Assembly: GCF_947623445.1 (NCBI RefSeq) | Contig: NC_135240.1 | Coordinates: forward strand, 27,466,001-27,530,000 | Length of the DNA: 64,000 nucleotides | Direction: 5' to 3' | From: Clavelina lepadiformis | Lineage: Eukaryota > Chordata > Ascidiacea > Aplousobranchia > Clavelinidae | Shown here: piece by piece, positions 46,375 to 58,354 of the stretch | How the letters are laid out: each line of letters starts with the position of its first letter | Numbering within the stretch: the stretch's first letter is position 1 | Program-made: the position numbers and the translations under genes | Notes under the pieces: generated by a model | Databases searched by the model: none | The model's input: the letters and a program-made list of their open reading frames with translations, nothing else | What the model was told of the DNA's origin: nothing

Positions 46375-49300
46375 TTCGAATTCTTAATCTTGATATTTTA
46401 GCAATGCATTCATTTTTTAATTGTTGTCAAGTTCCAATGCAGTTAAATCCATACTACCTGGTGCATTTTGCGCAAATCAATCGTGGAAATCTTGTTTTTG
46501 TGGTGCCCAGTGCTATATCTTTGCAGTGTTAACTGTTACACGATGCTATTAAATTACCTGTATACGTGCGCTTCGCTTTAAATAATGTTGAACAATCTTT
46601 TGTGTGAATGAGAAATACGAAGCAAAATAATGTTATACATTACCGTGTGTTTTTTTATCAAAGTTGATTGATTTATTACGTTTCGAAAAGTCTATTTTTA
46701 TATCATATAATATTTATTTAGCTATATTTTTTGTATTTGTCGACTTACATTTTATTTATTTGTTTTTTTTGTAATATTTAACCGTTTTTAAAAGGATTTA
46801 AATCCTAGGTTTTTTACTTTATCGGCTCGACAGCAAATACTTCGTTGCTTCATGTCAATACGTTTTATTTGTCGTAATAAAGTCTAACATAGAAAACTAA
46901 CATTAACTGGATTGAGTGAATTTTGTTGCTAGAAACAATATTTGAAAACAAAGTTGATGAACAACATAAAAGGTTAAAAGGGGAAATAATTCTCAAACAC
47001 ATCACCATAACAACCGTTTTGCTTGATTTTTCCATGGTCTATAGAATTTCACAGCAAGTTTAAAATGTCAATATATAAGTCGACAGCAGTTCTCCACCAA
47101 AATCCCAGTTTGAAAGGTTTTGGAAGGCGAATGGTTGAACAAATAAAACAGTTTGAACAAAGCCATCGTCGGATCATAAAAGCAGCAAAAACGTTAAAAA
47201 TTGTGTATCTGTGAAATGGAAGACAAGTTTAAAACTTTAAATACTGAGTTAAATTGGGCAGAAAATGCGACAATAACATTCGCAACGCTTGGTCAGTGAA
47301 TAATGCATAATTCTAAAAGATGACTCTTAATTTGTCCCACTCAGACTCAAGATAACATCCATTTCTGCAATGATCTCGTCGCAAGCGGCATTAGCACTTC
47401 CCGAATACAACTCTCAGGAAACGAACTGCTGGACAATTTCCTGTTTCCATTCTCGCAGTGCGTCATCGTGTTTGCTTCTTGGTCGCATTCTCTGAACTGT
47501 AGCGCAAGTACACTAGACTTGAGATCTTCCATTTCAAACCAGAACATGCAGATTGGTATATTGTTGGCACGCTTGACTTGACATTGTCACCAAGGATTCT
47601 AAAAACCTCAATCTGGTTTTGGGCGATGCTTTTAAGATTGATGCAAATCGCTTCGGTTGAAGATTGGTTGATTGACTCAAAGCACTCTACCCATGAACCT
47701 AAGTCTTGATGACGATCATTACTGAGATGCTTCTCCTAAAAAACGTTCTAGTCCTGAAATTTGTTCACACTGGAAAGTCGCATGGAACATGTTTTATTTA
47801 GAAGTTTCATCTTGAAAAAATTCGTGTCATTCAGTGACGGGTTTTATACTTTTATGTCAATTAGAACAAAACAGCATCATCAGGGGAACATGTTCGCGTT
47901 TCTTTTCTTAATACGGTCTTGGTCTTATCACATCTGCTATTAGTTTTATCCCAATAACATGGATTTTGATCTGTGTTGTTCTTATTCGTTCCATGAAATA
48001 GATATATGGACGCCAACGACAACATATTTTTTAGCTTTTGATTTTTGGTCTGACTCTGTCGCTTAATACAGTAAACAAATGATGTAATGAAATGTCGATA
48101 ATATTTATCAATCTCGTAACAGCGTATGATAATCTCACGAGATTAAATACAAAACATTTGCAGCAAATATAATAATGAAATAAAATACGTACCGAACAAT
48201 AAAAAGGGAAATGACGCAACATAGCCCACACAAACTGTTACGATGCAAATAAATGGTTCATCATTATCATTTCCTTGTGAAGTATTGCAATTTATGACCA
48301 GAACGAAGCTAATAAACGTGATGCCAGCCTTCAAGCGTTTGTGCGAGTTTCCTTTTTAAGACTTTGATAATGTGTTTGTTATTCTTGATAAACTGCCGAT
48401 TACCTTGTAAGGAAATTATGACGTGTACTAGTCGCAGCGTTTACCGAAACCAGTTTTATAAACCATTGCATTGCAGCACGAGTGTTGAATATGTTTCCAA
48501 ATATGCTGTTAGCATCGTTTGAGCTGAACATATCCGAATAAACTGTTATACACTGGGCCCGAGAGTGAAAGCAAATATTTGCCGAATTAAACACAAAGTA
48601 AACAAATCAAACTGAACTGGGCAATAGTCCAAGTAAGGATGATAACGCAGTTGTATTGACGTCCTGTGACTGGCACTTCCTGTAAAATCAATTCTTGTAA
48701 CAACATTTTATCGGTTGGATAATTATCTATTAGAACATTTTCTCCACACAAATTACAGGAAAAACAGAGCATAATCAACGTAAAAAGTTACACTTACAAA
48801 TAAGGACGTGATGTAATGTTTTAGAATAAAAAACGCTGATCAAGTTATTTCTATTATATGTTACTTTGATATTTACTAAACGGTACCACTTTGTATTTCG
48901 TCAACAATATGCTCAAACTGTGGGGCCTTTTGTTTAGTTCCTATGCTCTGGGGCACTAAAGAAATATGCGATGAAAAGTTGGTCAGATGAAAAGAAAAAT
49001 CGGTCACGAGTATTTGCAGATTAGTGAAGCGATGTTGTAGAAACAAAGGATTCCAATCAAATCCACTTTGGGGAATTTTTTATTTCCCTACAATTTCGGT
49101 GACTTTATGAGTTTTAACGTGTTTCCATCCCTTTATTCATGAACGAAACTGTAGACAACGTTCAACGTTGCTGCGAAAGGTCGATCTACTTTTTGGAAGC
49201 TTTAACAAAACAAGAACTTTGACGTCATTTAAATCAAGTTGCTTATAACTTTTGTAAATATTTTAAGTGGATATTGAGATCACACAAAATTAATTTTAGG

Positions 49301-49588
49301 TAAAACTTTGTAAATTGGAGAGCAATCACCATTCTGCAGAGTAATTCAATTTTGTCGGTGCCTCGATTTTAAATGGATTAAGATAGATAAATTTGGTATA
49401 GATTCGGTTTTTTTCTGTCTGAGTTCATCGATGCAATTTTTAAATTCCTGTCGTGTAGTTAAAAACAACACTATCTACACCTTTTACCACAGCAGCCAAA
49501 TCGTGGCCAGCTAAGTTCAGACACAACCAATATGAGAAAATAATGAGGTAACTTGCTAACTGCGCATTAAAATGTGAACGTTTGATAA
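46375..49588. other. Spacer downstream of IAP-1
   Basis: The first part is presumably displaced IAP-1 3' untranslated sequence, with AATAAA at 46876. A short ATG frame near 47045-47214 (MSIYKSTAVLHQNPSLKGF...) and an open plus frame at 47345-47580 look mildly coding, but I recognise neither. Minus-strand frames at 48143-48778 with hydrophobic stretches do not join in frame. Confidence 0.3.
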
Positions 49589-49917
49589 AAACTTGGTTGA
49601 TGCGATCCTTGCTCTCGATAGTTCAAATCTTCCCGAAGACGTAGATATCACAGAGCCCGAGCCTGAACCCGGAACAGAAGCTTCTCCATCGGTCAGCAAC
49701 ATCGTTCGGACACAAGAAGTTTGGGAGATTCGTCGTTTGGAGGAGGCGAGGATGTGCAAGAGTTGTCATCACGACCAAGCTAACATGGTGTTCATGCCAC
49801 TTGCGGTGGTGTTCATTGCGGCCACCTCGCATGCTGTACATCGTGTGGAGGAAGTTTGGAGAACTGTCCGGTGTGTCATTCAACTGTTCGGGAAAGAGTC
49901 AGATCTTACATTGCGTA
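49589..49917 (+). pseudogene. Decayed last exon of an IAP gene
   Basis: Closely matches exon 8 of IAP-1 and IAP-2 from aaacttggttgatgcg to the stop region, but no other exon is present nearby. Within the RING, after the codons for MVFMP, about 17 extra bases (a local duplication of the cttgcggtggtgttca type) shift the frame. The Cys-Gly-His and later zinc ligands are therefore lost from the open frame, although they are still readable in another frame. Confidence 0.8.
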
Positions 49918-52900
49918 AATCAGTAATGCTAAATCACGCCAGTATGTTTTATTAATTGCCCTGATTTTTTGGTTAATGATTTTGTAACCGTCAATTGCAT
50001 AACAAACATGCGAGAAAAGTTGTGTATTGTCGATTTGTACTTTTGAAATTTGCGAATATTTTTTGCATCATTTTCTATACAAATTTGATTAAATTGTTGC
50101 CACTTTCCAAAATTTTTTAAATTTACCTCATTGTTTCTTATTTATTTGCTTTTTCCTTTGTTTTTTTACTGATATATTTTTAGCTTTGAATTAAATCGTT
50201 TTATTTATTTAAAAATATATTTGTTTATTTATTCCAATTTTTATATTATAAGCGAATCATATCATCGTTCACGCCCATAGCTTCGCAGTAATAGAAAAAA
50301 TAAACGAAATAAAACCGAATTATGGTGTCATTTTTTTTTTATAAAATGCTATTTAGCCTATCTCCGTATAAGCTAATTTTCTTGTAACACATCCTGCTTA
50401 TTTTACAAACTTGGTATTATTTTTAAATATCTTGTTTTATGACACAAGTCTTGCAATACAGCGACGACCGAGTTTAAGTTTGTTTAAATTTTCACGTCTG
50501 TGCAAAGTGTTTCCCTAGTTCAAGCGATTTCTATATATGGAAGATGTCACTTGTCTGAATTGCACGATAATGATAACCAAAGAAATATATTCATTAATTT
50601 TTCACCAATTAATCATCGAAAATAAAAGCATGATGTTGCCGAATTGCTTTAAACATTCAAATTTTAACGACGCAAAAATGTATTGTTATTCAAGATACCA
50701 GTATTGTGACGTGGCAATATAGCATAAAAGTAAAACTTTCTGACTTTGCTTCTGTATTTTCTGAAATTGAAATACTTATGAATCGGAGAAACTGTTTTTA
50801 CGAGCAACGTCACAGATGAATCAGGGAATTTGTCATAAGTATTTCCAGTAACTCTACGTCATTGGAGGGAGATTGTTCGGGGACCAGGAAAATACCCAAC
50901 TGACGCCTGATCTTTAGGTAATTGTGTTTAGTGCGATAAGATACGATGTTTCTCGTATCTTATTGCTTTTAGAACTCTCAGGGTAACCCCCTCGATAAAT
51001 CCCCTGCCGTAAATAGGTTTCCATATTTTCTGAATGAATCACTTGCTTGCTGTTTCCTTAACGAATTAACTAGGCAAATGACGTATGACAAACATTGATC
51101 GGGAATCAACGATGCGTAAACAGCAAAACAAAATGAATAACAAAGGAGAATAATTTCGACTCAAATTGACGTAAAATTACGACAATCCCATCATTTGTGG
51201 GTTTTGTTGCAACATTAAATCATCATTTATAATAATTATTTCAATATAATGGCAAATTATCTTGATTCTTTCATACATAGAGACAGCTTACTCATGTATG
51301 AAACCAATAAACATTGACCACGCTGACGCATTTCGTGGCGAACAAACACTTAACAGTTTGTTGATTTTCTCGCCGAACCTTTCCGCATTGCAAAGTGCAA
51401 ACTCAAGTATAACGGGTTCGTTTGCTGTCTTGATATTCCACATTACACTGGTCACTGTGGGAGCGAAAACATGGTGCCAACTATGCTAAAAAAAACGCTG
51501 ACATCAAAGGGTAAGCGGTAAATAACAAAAAGGGGAAAAGTAGAAAAGGATAAAAAATCTTTATTACAACGGTTCTGTAACAAATGTATTATAATTAGAA
51601 ATAAATTCATTGAAAAAATAAGACAAAAATACGAATTGTTTCTTGACTTGAAATAAATGAGTTTGGTTAAGTTAAGTCGCCCTCAGTTTGCGTCGAAAAG
51701 AAAGAGATATTTGATATTTACTGTACAAAGGTTTGTTGAACAAACAAAGATTCGCCGAACAAAGACTTGCGAGAAATACGGTTGAGACTAATGATCACAA
51801 CACGGCTGATTGACGCAAATGCATTGTCTCTTTAACCAAAGCTGTAGACGTCAACTGGATAAAGAAAAATATTTACTTGACAAAGTTTAAAAATGCCAAA
51901 CTTTGTCATTTTAATTTCCTAAACTAAAAAGGGATATTATGAAAAGCATATGTAACTTGTATATTGTGTGTATATTACATATAACTTGTGTATATATTGT
52001 GTATATATTACATATAACTTGTGTTGCTCGCACAAACCACAAGCCAAGTTAGCTTCCGAAGTTCTCTGACTATTTACGGCACTTAGTCAACCAGAATTTG
52101 CATTAAAATTCCTATTTGTATTCTTTGCTTCGTTAAAAATGGTAAACTCTGGCAAAAATCAAAATCATAAAATAAAACACCTTTGGATTTATGCTTCAGC
52201 GCTTCGCTGCATATGATATTTCGCTTCGACGACCTTCTTCAACGTATAAGTTTCAATACTACCGAGATTTGTCTCACTTTGAAAACACAAGTAGCCTACG
52301 TCGTCAATGATCCGTTAACTCCATGAACTTTTCCAGCATTATAAACCACATGAGCAACTACAATGTACGTGATATCCACAACTTAAGTACATTGTACAGG
52401 TATAACAAGATCGTCATAATGTATTTATTATGCTATATTTTCCACATTGATTCGTTGGGGATAATGACGTAGTTATATAAAGCTTTTAAATATTTGTCTT
52501 TTTGCCCTTCATTGCATGGAACTTATTTAAAGCTTTTTAGTCAGGAATTAGATAATTTGAAGTGACAAATGTTTTCCTGTTTGTTTGTGCTTCACAGAAA
52601 TAAAGTGCAAAATAAAATCCACATCATGCAGTCTTCGTGACTAAGGCGCAATTGCGTTAAGGAAGCGGATGTGACGTTTTACCCTTAATTTATGCATTGG
52701 TCATAATAAACTTATGTGACTTTAATACCGTCAAAGATTAGGTAACAAAAGCTATAAGCATCGCAACAAACGGTGATGTAACGAAGCGAGCATAGAATGG
52801 CAACTGTATATATCTTCTGTTCTTGCTCCATGCACTCACCGAGAGCATTGTGCAAAGCAACGTGTTTAATTGGAAGCTTTGGTCAAGGCAGTTAAAGACC

Positions 52901-55230
52901 AAATATAATAAATAGCAAACATATTTGAGGCCGAATTTATTCAGTGATGAGTCTAAGGATGGCTAAAGTTAGTCGGCTTTAGAATGAGAATGCAATGAAC
53001 GAAATGCGCGAGTTAAAACTATAACAAAAAATTTGGAATTTGTGACGTCGTTCGAAGCCTAGGTGCTGACCATCCCCTTCGAAACGGAGAAGATGATTTT
53101 ACCGAGCTAGCCCTTGTGCAAGTTCCAATTGTTACATATTTTTTATTTGTTTTTTAGATTATTTCAATCTTATTGCACAAATTTAGAACTGCCCATTGAA
53201 AAAGAGCATCTGTTTCGTTGATGCTTTGCTCAGGAGCATTACAACGGTAACGCGATTGTATATAGAACACGAGCCGCATTAATGCGATTCCAGCGCTCTG
53301 TGTGGTTCTCACTCTGAGGAACGCATACCACTTGCGGCACACGAGCTTTTCAAGTGGCATTTCAGTAGCTTTCAGAACATGCCAAGCTTTTTGTCGAATG
53401 ATTTTTGGGAAGTTTATTGTTGCAACTAAAATACTTTTAATAACGTATTTATAATAATAAGTAACAATGGTAATACAGTGGTAGTAGCAATAATAAGTAC
53501 AATTAAGCAAATTAAGGTTATATAGAACCAGTTAGCACACAGCGTAGTAAAAACACAAGCGGTACGTCGATAGTAATGAGAAAAACTTTGCGGAAACACT
53601 GGCCTTGGTGAAGAACAGAAACGTTCGACAAGTTGATTTAACTTAATTAACAAAGATGGCTAGCAAACATGGCAACATGGTTTTAGGCTTTAACGCCGCT
53701 TACAATGGTATGCTACAGGTTATTGTTGTCAATACATTATTTTTTCTTTAAATCTGTTTGAGTGTGGATGTGATCACCCGGTCACTGAACAAGAGTAGCT
53801 TTGTATTGTGTGACCGTATTTTGCATGTTTTTTCTCTTCCTCGGCACCTTGCACACGTGATAATTAATCAGCGAATCAACTCCTTGACCAGCTGCATGCT
53901 TAAAATAGACAGAAACAAACCGAGAAACGAAATCGCGGCTTGTAATCGTACTTGTGATTGGCAGCTGGGTGTCATGTAGCAATTTAATGAACCAAAACGC
54001 TTAAAGGGATACATCTTTTGACATCTAATTTCAACTTTTATTCTGAGGTAACTATCAATTTCAAGGACGTGATTTGGCGAAACTATTTTGACAAATAAAG
54101 TAAAAACCGACCAGAAATGTCCGCGGCCGGAGTGAGCAACAGAGGTTGCCATACCAACCGATGATGACGACGATGACCATCACAATTTGCGTCAAAGATC
54201 GCCTAATAGAAACACTAAACGCGAGCGATATTGGTATCCAGCAACTTTACAACCTTAACATGAAGGGCGAGCGCCCAGAAAACTCGATCTCAAACCAAAG
54301 AATAATTGTCTGCAAATATACCGGAAAAGAAATTTTTCGTTAATATTAAATGATTAAGCAATTATTGCCGAAAATGCATTGCAAATTTACGGCTGTTTAT
54401 GACGGAGGTAGCAACGATAACGACGTCACCATAGGATTCAAGACGCTTGAATGCAGGCGTTAAATGAAGCTAGTGTTTGAACGCCGAACGTGTTTTGGAT
54501 GGAATACGACCACGAACTTAAGGGACAGAGATGATCGGAGTCCGGTTTTTAGATCCTGCTCCGGTAAATCATAGCAACACCCGATCCTACTCTTCCTTGA
54601 ATTAGATGTTCATCAAAGAACTCTTTGGCAATAAAACTGAGAACACGGACTTTTTGCAAAACAACAAACATTTGCGGAACCAGATAACTAGCACCTGCCA
54701 ACATATCAATCAGCCAAATACCTTAGGCCCTGATAAAAACGTGCAAATTCCAACCAGAGTCACATTTGGTAATTTAGCTCCGTGTTTAACTCTGGTAGGC
54801 GATAAGCTGCAGTTGATGTTTATATTTAGCATAGAAATGTCGCAGATGATAGCGCTCTGTGCTATGGTGAAGCATTCGTGTCTTTACCGCAATTACCGGA
54901 ACCGAACCTAAATGTTCTTCACCATGAATAATTAGGCCCAATTTTCTGCAAATTAGGAAATATACCTTCTTTACAGCAATGGCCACTTTATAAAACTCAA
55001 TAGTTTTAGTAACACAAATGACATCCATTTAAAATAATGAGAAGGATTAGACAGACCAAACCCTCGGTTGTTTTGGTTTTGACCAAGTTAAAATTTCAAG
55101 TCCAAATTTGTAAGACTCTGGCCGTAGTACACAGAGTTTTTTGTGTAAACTTTAAGTGCGTGAACCTCGTAAACACAAGCGCTGTATAAATATAGAAGAG
55201 AAAGCCGAACTTTGATCTGAAGGGAGCAAC
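49918..55230. other. Long spacer between the IAP relic and IAP-2
   Basis: No recognised gene. A minus-strand frame at 53154-53510 (about 118 codons, not ATG-started over most of its length) and a neighbouring hydrophobic frame at 53426-53653 have no family resemblance. A direct repeat of about 33 bases (gtatattgtgtgtatattac-type) lies at 51958-52023. Confidence 0.35.
51958..52023. repeat. Two-copy AT-rich tandem repeat
   Basis: Two copies of a unit of about 33 bases that ends in attacatataacttgtgt. Confidence 0.6.
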
Positions 55231-55234
55231 AAAT

Positions 55235-55261
55235 GAATGTTCGAGTAATACGAGAACCTTC
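55235..55261 (+). promoter_or_regulatory. Heat-shock-element-like cluster upstream of IAP-2
   Basis: gaatgttcgag (55235) and gaaccttc (55254) are two GAA-N2-TTC dyads. The second sits in the palindrome cgagaaccttcttctcg and matches the IAP-1 core. They lie about 55-80 bases upstream of tatata at 55316. Confidence 0.4.
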
Positions 55262-55315
55262 TTCTCGCCTTTCTCTCTTTTTCTAAACGCTTTTGCGTCA
55301 ACAAGCCCCGGTACT

Positions 55316-55321
55316 TATATA
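55316..55321 (+). promoter_or_regulatory. TATA box of IAP-2
   Basis: tatata in acttatatacgc, about 120 bases upstream of the ATG at 55438 and in the position corresponding to the IAP-1 TATA box. Confidence 0.4.
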
Positions 55322-55437
55322 CGCTTTGCTCACTAGACCGCCATACAGAGGAAACAGCTGCAAATAAACTACAAGCCATATAAGGAAAATTTGTTTAACT
55401 GAATTCTGCAAACAAAGTTTTATTCGAAGATTAGAAA

Positions 55438-58354
55438 ATGTCAGATAGCGGATGTCAAACTCAGCTTGCAGGGATAGAATGCGATGGAAGAATGATAAGT
55501 ATGGCAAGAGACCCACCAGGTCAAAGAAGCGTTTACATTCCACCGGGTAAGTTTGTATCAGTTTCATGAGTTTTGCTACATGCTATACAACATGTGCAAA
55601 TAAAGATTTAAATTGCTATCATATTAAGTTTTTGCTTTTGCCTTTCCCGAAAGCAATAGACAAACAATCTAAAAACAACATTTGATTTGCAAGTTGTGAT
55701 GCTAACTGCAATATAAACGCAAGCACATAAAAACCTCGTATGAACCACTGTATTTCTGGCTTGGTATTGATCGTTTGTGAAATTAACGAAGCACCAACGC
55801 TTGTTCTCTGCTCGAGTTCTATAATTAACTAATTTCTATGTTTAAGTCGATTTTTAGTTTTATCAATCTTTACTTTCCAGGGGATCCTCATCGAGAAACT
55901 TATCGACTCTCAACCTACAAAGACTTTCCGACAGATTGTCAGGTTGACGTCAGGAGATTGGCCAGGAATGGATTTTACTTCACTGGGTTCAAGGATCGCG
56001 TCAAATGCTTCAGGTGAGTAAAGTTCATAGACAACAGAAAGGAACCGACTTTGTGTTCATGAATATTTTATGTTGTGCGCTTGAATAAAAGTGCGCTATA
56101 TTCTTACAAAGCGGAGTCATCAGCTCTGCAAAGTTTTCATTTTCCAACTTTCACTTTTTATAGTTGCGGTCAGTGCGTCCAAGACTGGACAATCAGTGAC
56201 AATCCTGACGACCCCGGTTGGCACAGACACGATTGCCAACATGCACGAGGTCAAGATGCTTCAAACGTTCCATTACGTAAGTTATATTTCTTTTTCATTC
56301 TGACGTATTGGTGCAATTGTCATACAAGAAAATTTGTTTCAATAATTAATGAAAGAAATGTTGGAAATGTCCAGCAGAAAGCAGTCTAAGCTTGCAAAGT
56401 GTGTTCAAACTACACCGTAGCGTTACAACAACCCATTTATAGCATCTCCTTTATATCACGTTTAGCAAACGGTAGTAATACAACATACGGGAGTGCTATA
56501 GGATATATTTAATGATCTTCATATTGCTAATAACTAAATATCGCGAAGTAAATTGAAGTTCTGTTATTTCACTTAACAAAACGAAGAAGCAATTCTAAAC
56601 CAATATGACGACAGAGTTGTTTAATATTTGTCATTCATTTTCCATCTATTATTTTGTACCTTGCGCTTCTTTCACAGTTTCAATCATTCAACGATTTGAT
56701 CAAAGAAGAAATGTGACACCCAAGCCCCATTCGTCCCATAACGGCCCCATGCAACGTAGCAGCCCTCCCAGCGCTGGAGAGATTCTAACCCAAGGACTAG
56801 ACTTTATGGAAGAAACCGGACAACCGAACACATCCACCTATCAGACTGCGTCGGTTGCCCAGGCAACCAGAGTACCGCCACCTAGTGTGGTCGCTGCAAC
56901 CAGGGCAGCTGAGAGAAATCCTCCTGCTCACGTGACAAACTCTACGTTGGGAGAAATCGAAAGATTGCGACCGACGACGAATTCTTTGTTTCCATGTTCG
57001 AATTCAGTGAATCCCCACATGAGGAGCGAGGAATCTCGTCTTCAAACTTTCCTGGATCACTCCTCATCGTGGCCTGCTCATAGGATTCGGGCAACTCCCA
57101 GACAAATTGCAAACGCAGGAATGTATTACTTGGGTGAGTTGATCTGATCATGCACTGGCTCATATTTTCAAGCTAAAGATTCAGGCATTAAAGGCAAATA
57201 TTTGTGACTTTTCTAACTTTTTTCCTTTCTTTTTTCCCAGGTGTAAGAGATCGAGTAAAATGTTGGTATTGCAACGGAGGATTACAAAATTGGGAGAGAG
57301 ATGACGATCCATGGGAAGAGCACGCCAAATGGTTTCCAATGTAAGTTGAACGCTAAGTTCAAAATACAAAAATTTCGTTTAAAACTTACTTAAATGTTGA
57401 TATAAACCGACTTTTCTTCGCAATAAATATAACCCTAAGTTGTTTTCATCTCAGGTGCGAGTTTGTTCTTCAAAGGAAAGGAGTTGATTTCGTTCACAAC
57501 ATCGTGTCCAGGTTTCCTAATCTAAGGAGACCGATGATACGAAATCCATCCAACATCGCTCAAATAAACAGAACAATTTTCAGAGGAGCGGGGAATGGAT
57601 CAAAGTGAGACTTTTTTGCATGCAGTGTTGTTGAGTTTTGTTGCTATTTCGATTGTATTTGGTATGACTGCTGTTACAGTACATTTCTTTCAAATTGATT
57701 TTCCTAAATTAATAAAAAAATTGTCTTGCAGTGTCCAGCGATCTCCATTCAACTGTCAAAGGCTGCAAACGAGTGGTCCTGTGATCATTGATCCTCGCGA
57801 GGAACAAAGAGAGCGGAAGAGAAAAATTGATGAGATGATGACAACATCCGAAGTTGTGTCCAACGCAAAGCAAATGGGATTTGAAGAGAAAACCATCAGA
57901 GCTGCGTTGAGGAAGTGAGTTTTAATTGCAGATTTACGTCTCGAAATGATTAACCACAAAATCAACTTTTGACCGGTTTCTAACGACTTATCATTGTTTC
58001 AGACGACTGGAAAGTTGCAACCAACCGTTTACAACTTTGGAGAACTTGGTTGATGCGATCCTCGCTCTCGATAGTTCAAATCTTCCTGAAGATGTAGATA
58101 CCACAGAACTCGAGCTTGAACCCGGAACAGAAGCTTCTCCATCAATCAGCAACATCACCCGGACACAAGGAGTTCGGGAGATTCGTCGTTTGGAGGAGGC
58201 GAGGATGTGCAAGAGTTGTCATCACGACCAAGCTAACATGGTTTTCATGCCTTGCGGCCACCTCGCATGCTGTACATCGTGTGGAGGAAGTCTGGAGAAC
58301 TGTCCGGTGTGTCATTCAACTGTTCGGGAAAGAGTGAGGTCGTACATCGTATAA
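55438..58354 (+). CDS. Inhibitor-of-apoptosis protein: BIR-BIR-UBA-RING (IAP-2)
   Basis: Eight exons in the same phases as IAP-1 give 531 residues: 55438-55546, 55881-56013, 56164-56276, 56678-57133, 57241-57340, 57455-57604, 57732-57914, 58003-58354. Exon 1 is identical in protein to IAP-1. BIR1, BIR2, UBA-like and RING zinc ligands are all kept. Differences concentrate in the linker at the start of exon 4 and at the 3' end of exon 6, where IAP-2 reads [13 protein letters not shown] instead of [11 protein letters not shown]. The second intron has a normal GT donor. Predicted cytosolic E3 ligase acting on caspase or immune signalling by family analogy; no direct evidence for a substrate. Confidence 0.92.

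Noticed and set aside
48143..48778. Hydrophobic minus-strand frames that could form a small membrane-protein gene
   Set aside because: I tried to join the pieces at the visible splice sites and the phases do not match; most frames lack an ATG.
53154..53653. 118-codon minus-strand frame with an adjacent hydrophobic frame
   Set aside because: No recognised family, no good start and no splice support; length is within chance for this composition.
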